DNA from: an uncultured Dehalococcoidia bacterium
GTDB taxonomy: Bacteria; Chloroflexota; Dehalococcoidia; Lucifugimonadales; CATQGZ01
Reading direction: 5' to 3'
DNA: 64,000 nt
NCBI GenBank assembly: GCA_958295685.1
Contig: OY282365.1
Span: forward strand, 2,170,001-2,234,000
This document shows, one piece after another, positions 27,809 to 35,900 of the stretch; within the stretch, counting starts at the first letter, position 1, and each line of letters starts with the position of its first letter. Both the position numbers and the translations under genes were made by a program. The notes under the pieces were generated by a model that did not search any database, was not told the origin of the DNA, and saw nothing but the letters and a program-made list of their open reading frames with translations.

Positions 27809-28459
27809 CTAGCCGCCATCTCGACTCTCGCCGCCGGACTCCCTGCCGCTGCCATGCTCCCCGCCCGACTCGCCCTCACCTCCACCAACCTCGGCATGCG
27901 CTATCCATCCGGTGAACGCTGCTGGCGTCGCCGGCAGGTTGATTGGCGCCGCCTCGCCCGGAGCCATGTCCGTCGGAGTCGTTGGCCCCAGCTCCGTTCC
28001 GTTCGAGAGATGCACTTCTATCCTGACCTTATCCAGGACGCCGTTGGTCGTGTTCTCCACAGTGCCCTTGAATGAGTTGCTTACAGCGTCGTAGCTCAGG
28101 ACCAGTCGTGCGCCGCCTCGAACTTCGTCGAAGGTCTCATCCGGCGCCAACATATTGGCGCTGCCCTCTTCGTTGCCGCCTACGGCCGATTCACTGCCGC
28201 TTTCACCACCAGAGCCGTGTTCACCGCTGCCCTCACTACCTTCTCCGCCGGCTTCGTTGCCTTCGCGTCCACCGCTGTGCTCGCCACCGGACTCACCGCC
28301 TTCTCGCTCTGAGATGCCCTGGCTTACCGTGGCGCGGTCAGAATCTCGGCCGTCTCCGAGTCCGGTGTCGACTGTGCAGCCGTTGATTATCACCGCGGAG
28401 AGTATAGCCCCCAGAACCGCCAGCAGGATTTTTTTCGTCATCAGTCTCTTGTAAATCAT
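27809..28459 (-). CDS. Lipoprotein with Gly/Ser/Glu-rich repeats and FxLYD-like domain
   Basis: The 216-residue protein has a lipoprotein signal (KKILLAVLGAILSAVIINGC), then a strongly acidic Gly-Gly-Glu-Ser-rich stretch of about 60 residues, an FxLYD-like beta domain (RLVLSYDAVSNSFKGTVENTTNGVLDKVRIEVHLSNG, then APGEAAPINLPA) and a second acidic Gly/Glu/Ser tail (EGESGGEHGSGRESGGE). The ATG at 28459 follows GAGGTGA. It leads into the response regulator and kinase, so it may be the sensed or regulated envelope protein of that system. The low-complexity parts could bind cations; that is a guess. Confidence 0.75.
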   Translation of the reverse strand: MIYKRLMTKKILLAVLGAILSAVIINGCTVDTGLGDGRDSDRATVSQGISEREGGESGGEHSGGREGNEAGGEGSEGSGEHGSGGESGSESAVGGNEEGSANMLAPDETFDEVRGGARLVLSYDAVSNSFKGTVENTTNGVLDKVRIEVHLSNGTELGPTTPTDMAPGEAAPINLPATPAAFTGWIAHAEVGGGEGESGGEHGSGRESGGESRDGG

Positions 28460-28764
28460 CGGTTCACCTCTTTCGTGGAGTATCTGTGGCACTACTCACG
28501 ATAGCGATGAAATGTCGCAGAAATATGTCGCCCCGCAGTCGGGACTGGCCAATGAAGGAAGCCGACAGGCTCAGAAGGGAGACCCAGGCTAAGGGTGGTG
28601 CGGCGTAGTCGAGGAAAGCCGGGCCGGGTGGTTCCCGTATAGACTGGACGAACCTCCAACTGGCAGGCTGGAGGTCGTGGGGCGTATCCGGGGTCACCTG
28701 ACCGGGTCCTCATATGAGGACCTCCCATGGTTCCCAATCCTGACAATCCTGATTCAGACAACCC

Positions 28765-29095
28765 TTGACAGCCCCGAACCGCTGTGCTAGAGTATCCCCA
28801 TGACACAGCCGCCTCTCTCCACAAACCGCCCGCAGGACTCCTGCATCGCCTGCGTTGACCTGTCAGATAGTGTCACAAAAGTGTCACAAACTGTCACAAA
28901 AGTGTCAGATAAGTGTCACATAACTGTCACATAGTGTCACGTAATTCCGAGCCGTCTGAGTCCCTCCCAGCTACGAAATGGCTGCGGAATGCCCGAAAAT
29001 CCGACACTTTCGCAAAAAATTCCCAGAGCCGCCGAGCCCCAGAGGCCCCCGGCGCTGGGGACCGGCGCGTCGCCCCAGTCAAAGTGGGTGGGAGA
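28765..29095 (+). repeat. Iteron element, copy C (GTGTCACA type)
   Basis: TTGACA (28765-28770) - 17 bp - TAGAGT (28788-28793), ATGACACAG at 28800, about eight iterons GTGTCACAAAA or GTGTCACATAA at 28861-28940 with two GTGTCAGATA variants, the AGCTACGAAATG box at about 28970, and an inverted unit TCCGACAC at about 29001, then the GCAAAAAATTCCC tail and hairpin. Here the inverted unit (GG) does not match the iterons (CA), the one clear exception in the family. The gap 28460-28764 before it shows no feature. Confidence 0.8.
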
Positions 29096-29268
29096 TTTGG
29101 GGCCACAAAGACACTCTTGAGTAACAGGAGCCTGTCCCAGTCTAATCTGGGACAGGTTCCAGGCCCCCGGCGATGTGGAAACCCTCCCATTCGATTGATA
29201 CAATCTGCAATTGGAGACGACATCCTTGCAGCCGCTGGAGGCCAGAGATGACACGAACCTGGGTCGCG

Positions 29269-29480
29269 ATGGGTGGTCTCCTCGCCTGCGGTGTCGGACG
29301 GCATGGTCTACGTCGGGTCGTGGGACGACTACGTGTACGCGCCGAATGCGGACACCCGGCGAACTGGTCTGGCGCTGTGAAACTTGAGCCAGCCTGCATT
29401 CCTCGCCTGTGGTGTTGGACGGCGTCCTCTATATCGGATCGGAAGGCCGCGTCGTATACACGCTGGACGCCGGACAGTAA
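29269..29480 (+). pseudogene. Remnant of a PQQ-like beta-propeller protein (two blades)
   Basis: Two PQQ-repeat blades can be read in different frames: VVSSPAVSDGMVYVGSWDDYVY from about 29269, stopping at a TGA near 29380, and SPVVLDGVLYIGSEGRVVYTLDAG ending at TAA 29478-29480. Both follow the family rule V-x-D-G-x-V/L-Y-x-G-S. No start or remaining blades exist, so this is a decayed 3' end. It lies between iteron copy C and tRNA-Lys. Confidence 0.7.
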
Positions 29481-29494
29481 GACCGCCGACGCCA

Positions 29495-29569
29495 GGGCCG
29501 GTAGCTCAGTCTGGTCAGAGCATCGGACTTTTAATCCGAGTGTCCTGGGTTCGAATCCCAGCCGGCCCA
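29495..29569 (+). tRNA. tRNA-Lys (anticodon UUU)
   Basis: Acceptor GGGCCGG pairs with CCGGCCC, the anticodon arm is CGGA-CTTTTAA-TCCG (UUU), and the T-arm is CTGGG-TTCGAAT-CCCAG. The bases after the discriminator are CTA, so CCA is not encoded, unlike the other four tRNAs here. Confidence 0.93.
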
Positions 29570-29690
29570 CTATGCCACTTGTATTCATAACTCGCGCAGG
29601 GCGGCAGGCGGAGCCTCGCCGCGGCATCCTTGGGCATCTTCCTGTACCCGACGCTATCGCAGAGCGCCCCGCTAACCTGAACTGAAGCCA

Positions 29691-31439
29691 ATGACGACGC
29701 CATCCGCTCAAAACCCACGTTACGAGGCGCACGAAAACCCGCCCATCCTGGCGTCCCTGGGATTTGCCCTACAGTTCAGCCTCATTGCCTCCGCCACTCT
29801 GCTGATAACGCCGGTCATAGTGGCCCAGGAATCGGGAGAGTCTGCTTCCTACGTGGAGTGGATGGTCTTCGCCTCGCTGTTGGTTGTCGGCGCGGCCACT
29901 CTGCTGCAGGTGCGCCGGCTGGGGCCTGTTGGGGCCGGGGCCGTTCTTCCCCTAGCGGCAGCCCCTTTCACCATCCCGTTCTGCATCACTGCGCTGACGG
30001 ATGGCGGGCCGGCAACACTGGCGGCTCTGTTACTCGTTACGGCGGTGTTCCAGATCGTCATCTCCAGGTGGCTGTTCATCCTGAGGCGAATCGTGACGCC
30101 GACCGTAGGCGGCACAGTGATGATGATACTCTCGACCACTCTGGCGTCCGTCATCTTCGGCCTGCTGGACGAGTCGTCACAGGCCGAGCCGACGGCGGCT
30201 CCTCTGACCGCCCTGGCCACTCTCCTCGTGGTGGCTGTGATCACGCTCCGCGGCTCGGCCGTGATGCGACTCTGGGCGCCCGTGGCAGCCATAATCGTCG
30301 GCTGTATTACCGCCGCGATTCTGGGCATTTACAACCCCGAGAGGGTGATGCAGGCGCCGTGGGTGGGCTTGCCGTCCGAGTGGCCGGGAGTGGGATTAGA
30401 TTTCGGCATCTCCTTCTGGACGCTTCTTCCCGCGTTCCTGTTCCTCGGAATCGTTATATCAATCCAGGTAAACGGGGAGTCCATCGCCTCTCAACGTGTC
30501 TCCCACCGCGAGAGGCGGGCCGTAGACTTCCGGGAAGTGCAGGGAGCGCTCTCCGGCGCCGGCGTGGCCAACTTGCTTGCATCCATCGTGGGCGCCGTGC
30601 CGAACATCATCAACGCGGGCATCGTTTCGTTCGTTCAGATCACAGGCGTCGCTTCCCGCAGGGTGGGCTACTGCATCGGCGCCATGTTCATCCTGATGGC
30701 GTTTGTGCCCAAGGCGTCGGGTCTGCTCAGCACCCTGCCGGGCCCAGTTATGACGGGATACCTCATCATGGTGATAGGGGCCCTGTTCGTCGAGGGCGCG
30801 CGGACAGTGATCCAGACAGGGCTGGACAGGCAGAAGATAATGGTCGTGGGAGTGTCCTATTGGATTGGAACGGCCTTCCAGTTCGGGCTGTTCGAGTTGC
30901 CGAACCTGGGCTCTGCGTGGGAGACGATGCTCAGCAGCGGCATAACGACGGGCGGCCTTGCCGCTATGTTGATGACCCTGTTCCTGGAATTTACCAACCA
31001 GCGGCGTATGCGGTTTCAGTCGAGGCTCGATGCCGAAGTCCTGCCGGAGTTGAACGAGTTCATAACGAAGTTCGCCAAGAGAAGAGGATGGAATCCGGCT
31101 ATGCAAGAACGGTTAAACGCAGTTGCGGAAGAGACTCTGCTGACGCTGGCCCCCATCGATCTGAGTCTGGATGATGAGGAAAGCGAGCAGAGCGAACGGC
31201 AACTCATCGTTCTGGCGTCCAGCGAAGGCCCCGTGGCGGAGTTGGAATTCATAGGCGGCGCGAGCGAAGAGAACCTGGAGGATCAGATCCAGCAGCTCCG
31301 GCAGCACGACGAGCAAGCTCCATCTGAGCAGGAGATATCGCTTCGGTTGCTGCGTCACTACGCCTCGGACGTGCAGCACCAGCAATACCACGATACTCAA
31401 ACGATAACGGTCCAAGTCGAACCGCCGGAAGCGGGATGA
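29691..31439 (+). CDS. NCS2-family (xanthine/uracil) permease with extra C-terminal domain
   Basis: The 582-residue protein begins with a nucleobase-transporter fold of about 440 residues (12-14 predicted helices). Family marks are the membrane helices, GVANLLASIVGAVPNIINAGIVSFVQITGVASRRVGY (the substrate-site region of NCS2) and ALFVEGARTV. After the last helix come about 140 soluble residues (ERLNAVAEETLLTLAP, LIVLASSEGPVAELEFIGGA, EISLRLLRHYASDVQHQQYHDTQTITVQV) that ordinary members lack; the pattern recalls a degenerate anti-sigma-type (HATPase) domain, with low confidence. Its stop overlaps the next frame as ATGA, tying it to the binding lipoprotein. Confidence 0.8.
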   Translation: MTTPSAQNPRYEAHENPPILASLGFALQFSLIASATLLITPVIVAQESGESASYVEWMVFASLLVVGAATLLQVRRLGPVGAGAVLPLAAAPFTIPFCITALTDGGPATLAALLLVTAVFQIVISRWLFILRRIVTPTVGGTVMMILSTTLASVIFGLLDESSQAEPTAAPLTALATLLVVAVITLRGSAVMRLWAPVAAIIVGCITAAILGIYNPERVMQAPWVGLPSEWPGVGLDFGISFWTLLPAFLFLGIVISIQVNGESIASQRVSHRERRAVDFREVQGALSGAGVANLLASIVGAVPNIINAGIVSFVQITGVASRRVGYCIGAMFILMAFVPKASGLLSTLPGPVMTGYLIMVIGALFVEGARTVIQTGLDRQKIMVVGVSYWIGTAFQFGLFELPNLGSAWETMLSSGITTGGLAAMLMTLFLEFTNQRRMRFQSRLDAEVLPELNEFITKFAKRRGWNPAMQERLNAVAEETLLTLAPIDLSLDDEESEQSERQLIVLASSEGPVAELEFIGGASEENLEDQIQQLRQHDEQAPSEQEISLRLLRHYASDVQHQQYHDTQTITVQVEPPEAG

Positions 31440-31465
31440 GCGTTCACATAACCGCTGGAGGAAAG

Positions 31466-32821
31466 ATGGCGTATAACGCGCTCCGATGGCTTCCCACCGG
31501 GTTTGCCGCGGGTCCCCTGGGACACCCGTGTGCTGACCGCCCGGTAATTCGGTGGCTTATGGCGGGCTTTGTCGCGGGCATTCTGGTTGTTGCGGCTGGA
31601 TGTGGGAGAAGCAGTCCGTGGCCGGTTTCAGTGGTGGAGGTGAATGAGGGGCAGGCTGTGCAGATTCGGGCGGTGATTTCATTCGATGACCTTCCCGGGC
31701 TGAGCCATTCCGAATATCGCGCCATCAAGTTGGCCATTGAGGATTTCCACGGAGTATTAGGCTATGAGGTAGAACTGGGGGAGCCGCTGGATAGCGCGTG
31801 CTCCCGAGAGAAGGGCAGGGAGGCTGCGCGCCGTATTATCGAGGACCCACAGGTGCTGGGTATCGTCGGGACCTCGTGCTCTGTGGCGGCGGTGGTTGTC
31901 TCGCCTCTGGTGAGTGCTGCGGGCTTGTCGATGGTCTCTCCGTCCAACACGTCGCCTGTACTCACGTCCGACCTTTTGGGCAATGCCGGTTCGGACTACC
32001 ATCCGGGTTATTTCCGGGTTTCGAACAACGACCTGCACAAGGCTCATGCCGCGGCTGAGCTTGCATACTACAGGCTTGGTCTGCGTCGCATGGCGTCCAT
32101 CCACGACGGTGACCCCTACACCAGCGGGCTGGCGTTGGGGTTCGGCGCGTCCTTCCGCGAGCATGGCGGCGAGGTTGTGTCTGTGGGGGCTATAGAGAAG
32201 GGGACCACGGACATGTCAGACGTTCTCGCTCGGTTTGCGTCTGCAGAGCCTGACGGCATCTTCTTCCCGCTGTTTCTGGACGAGGGTTTGCCGTTTGTGC
32301 AGCAGGCGTTCGGATTCGACGGTCTGGAGGGCGTGACTCTCATCGCGGCGGAATCCATGTTGTCGTCGGAGTTTCTAAGCGTACCGGAGTCTGAGGGCGT
32401 CTACATTGCCGGGCCGGAGCTGGAGCTGGGCGGGTACAGGAACGTGATGACGGGCAGGGATGCCAAGTCGGTGGCATCGGCTCTTGAGTCCGCTTACGGG
32501 GAGCCTCCGTCCTCCACATTCTGGCCGCACTCCTATGATGCGGCGATATTGCTGTTGGCGGGGATTCAGCGCGCTGCGGTGGCGCAGGAAGGGAATCCCC
32601 TGACGCGCTTGCTGGGATTGGCAGACAAGAAGCTGGTGATCGACCGTCTGGCGCTTCGTCAGGCCATTCGGGACGTGTCGTCTGACTTTCAGGGGTTGAC
32701 CGGGAACCTCTCCTGCGACCAGTTCGGCGACTGCGGCACAGGGCGCGTTAACATCTATCATCACGCGGATTCGAGCATCACGGACAGCGCGGAATTGCCT
32801 GTGGTGTACCGCTTCCCGTAG
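31466..32821 (+). CDS. Branched-chain amino-acid/purine-type periplasmic-binding lipoprotein
   Basis: The protein of about 451 residues has a long leader, a membrane segment with lipobox ILVVAAGC, then a type I periplasmic-binding fold (LivJ-like): IKLAIEDFHGVLGYEVELGEPLDSACSREKGREAARRIIEDPQVLGIVGTSCS, SPSNTSPVLT, and late PHSYDAAILLLAGIQRA. I place the start at ATG 31466, after GGAGG at 31457-31461; the frame also opens at 31436 (ATGA overlap) and at 31559. No liv permease or ATPase genes are near. Adjacent to an NCS2 permease, it may serve as a nucleobase receptor, which is an inference. Confidence 0.8.
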   Translation: MAYNALRWLPTGFAAGPLGHPCADRPVIRWLMAGFVAGILVVAAGCGRSSPWPVSVVEVNEGQAVQIRAVISFDDLPGLSHSEYRAIKLAIEDFHGVLGYEVELGEPLDSACSREKGREAARRIIEDPQVLGIVGTSCSVAAVVVSPLVSAAGLSMVSPSNTSPVLTSDLLGNAGSDYHPGYFRVSNNDLHKAHAAAELAYYRLGLRRMASIHDGDPYTSGLALGFGASFREHGGEVVSVGAIEKGTTDMSDVLARFASAEPDGIFFPLFLDEGLPFVQQAFGFDGLEGVTLIAAESMLSSEFLSVPESEGVYIAGPELELGGYRNVMTGRDAKSVASALESAYGEPPSSTFWPHSYDAAILLLAGIQRAAVAQEGNPLTRLLGLADKKLVIDRLALRQAIRDVSSDFQGLTGNLSCDQFGDCGTGRVNIYHHADSSITDSAELPVVYRFP

Positions 32822-32981
32822 TCAACTACGCCGAAGCGCGGAGGCGATTCAGTTTCTGCATGAGCGACGGTATGTGAACGGTAGGCATTCGGGATCAGCC
32901 GGGAATCAGCGTCGGACATCCTCCTCCGACAGTTCGCAGTTCTTGCCAGGTTCTTGAGCAGCGGTCGGAGCATCCTACAGT

Positions 32982-35900
32982 TCAGGCCCAGAGCCAGTCG
33001 AGTTCCGAGAACGCCAGCTTCCCCTGGAAGTTGTCGATGTTGTCCTTAACGTTGAGGATAAGGCATCGGTCGTTACCACCGTTCTTCTCGCCGCGCAGCC
33101 CTCTGCCGATCATCTGGAAGTAGAGGTTGGGGCTGTATACTGGCCGAGCGACTATGATGGCTCGAGTTCTGGGCGCATCGAATCCTTCTCTAAATATGCC
33201 GTAGTTGACGAGCACCTTGATATCCCCCGAGCGGAATTCATCGACGATGCTACGGCGGCTGTACGTATCGGTATCAGCGCTCACGGCACGCGCCTGTACA
33301 CCCCTAGTGGTCAGGAAAGCGGCGATGGTTTTCGAGTGTTCGACTGATGTTGCGAAGATGAGTGTGGGCCAGTCGGAATCGACGCTGTGAATGTGATCCA
33401 TGTACGCTTTGACGATACGCCGTGTGCGATTGGTATCATCGGCAATTCGACTCTCGACACTTCGAGGTAGCCACCACGGGGTCTGTATGTACTGGCGCAA
33501 CTCTTCCTCGGAGAGGGAGAATTGACCACCTTCGATAGTGGCATGATCGGCTTGAGCGAGTATACGCATGTTCTGGAGTTCACGGATCACGTCTTCAGGG
33601 TCGTTGCTCTTGAACGTGTCCTTATCCAGTCTGTTGGCACCGTAGCGCTTCACGAGTCGGTCGGTCTCTTGCTCGTCATGACCCCTGTACGGAGTTGCGG
33701 TAAGACCGATCAGCAACGGCTCGCTGGCCCTTCTCCAGCTCCAGCGAGTCAGCCCGAGCTCCTCCATGGCCGACGTGAAGGTAGGAGCAACCGACCTGTG
33801 TGCCTCATCAAAGACCAAGAGTTTGAAGTCAGCTAAGAATTCATATGAATCGGGTTGCCGGGCAATCTTTGCGGCGAGTGTCTGGATCGTCGCCACGATG
33901 ACGTGCATATCGCTCGTCGGCAGTGGTTTAGGTTGCCCAGCCCACATTCTGGAAATTCGCAGCTTGGTCTCCTCAGTACCCTCGCTTGACCAGACTTGGC
34001 GCCACGCTTGGACGGCTTGCTCACACAGCTCGTCGCGGTCGGCGACCCACAGGATGCCTCCCCTAAGCCGTTTTTCTCGGATCGCTTCGACTATTGCCTG
34101 GACGGCGACGCGCGTCTTTCCTGAGCCCGTAGGCATGCTAATCAATCCTCTTCGTCCGCGGACCGCTCCATTCGACTGGATCAGATCTTTCACATTCTCA
34201 ACGACCTTGCGTTGGTAGTCGTGAAGCTGGGGCAGCGAGTAAGGCCCTTCCACCTCAATGTACGGGTCGCGTCGAGCGTTCCGCTGTCCAGCCCATTCAT
34301 CTCCGAATCCCAGCGACCGGACGAACTCGACCGCTTTATTGGACCCAGCCCATTGCTGTGGAGGATCCAGATGCGCCAACGCATCACGGTACTCGCGGAG
34401 CGCACCGGTATGAAAGGTCGCTATCGCGGCCTCGGCTGCCTGGACTCCAGTAAGGCGGCCACTAGTCCCATCAAGTATTTTGACCAGACTCCCAGGCAGA
34501 CGCCGGAGCAGTTCGGTCTCGCCAACTGCCTTGAGGAGACGTTCCGCGTCTGTGGAGCATCCCCGGACCTCATCCCGCTCTGTCTGTACGTCATGTGAAG
34601 TCTGGTGGCGAACGGCCTCTTCGATCTGGTCCGCTGTCAGCCGTAAATCAATCTCTCGCAGAATCGATCGAAGCTCTTCTCCCTCATCGTCCTTCCGTGT
34701 GAGGTAGACGACTCCATCTCTGACTGCGCAGTCTGGTTCGACGGGGGCATTATCGATCTGGTCCACTTCAAGCCTATCGCACCGAATAAGCTCAAGGCTC
34801 GCCTGTTGCGCTGACGGGTGAGATCTTAAGCCTGGCCATATGTCGATCAACGGAATCGGATCATCCTCACCGATCGGCCTTATTCGCCCAGGAGCATATG
34901 TCTTGATCTTGAAGGCTTCTCGAATCTTGTTGGACTGCGGATGCTTTAGCAAAGCGCTCAGCACCTTTTGATTCGGCGGGGATTCAAGCGCGGTCGAGAG
35001 ATGGTGAATCCCATCCTCCGTTCTGATACGGCCGTGCTGCCGCAACGCCTCTAGCGCAGGTGATTCAAAGTCCCTGTTCCCGTACATCTTTTGCGTGTCA
35101 TGACGCATGGTCCAACGTTCGTAGGTATCACCAGAGAGGAGCAGGTCCCACGTGTATAATGCCCGGCCTTCCTCTGAAAGCTCCTCCAGCACATCCAGCG
35201 GGCCGCTGGTGGTAGGCTTCCTAAAGTTCAGCATATTCGACCAAGGGGAACTTCCTTGTTCGCGTAAAGCAACCTTGGTGAACTCGGTCCGACAGCGTCC
35301 GGTGAAGTCTGCATTTTGATTTCTGGACAGTTGGTGTCCGGATCGAGGCACGTCAACGGCGCCGAGTTGTTCGATCAGCGGCAAATCCGCAGAGTGGAAC
35401 TGAGTGTCGATGGTAACATCTCTGTCTCGACTGCCGTCCGCAGGCACGATACGACCTGGCAGCAGCGCGCAGAATAGGGTGCGCCACTTTCCTCCGATCG
35501 TATAGACGCGAAGGGTTTCGCGCCAATCATAGTGTGACCGGATCTCCTCAGATGCGGCGGATTCACCGGCCTCACGGGCAAGGGGCCAGAATCGGCGCCA
35601 AGTTGTGTCATCTTGAGATTGGTCTGAATTCCTAGCAGCTATGCCTAAAACACTAGATGCAAAGTCCTGGAATTCTGTCTCCGACGATGCTGCCTTAATG
35701 CCTAGCTCCTTCAACGCGCGCATCGTTTCACTGTCCTCTTGTAGCTGTGGATGTACCAGTTTACTCGTGTGATATACATTGCCTTCACCTAGTCGGACAG
35801 CATCTGGATCAGGCCTAACCCACTTCCCATCGGCCGTAAGCACAATGGCGCCTAGGTCGCTGTTCTCTCGTACAGGTTTCGGAATCAGAACAGCGGTCTG

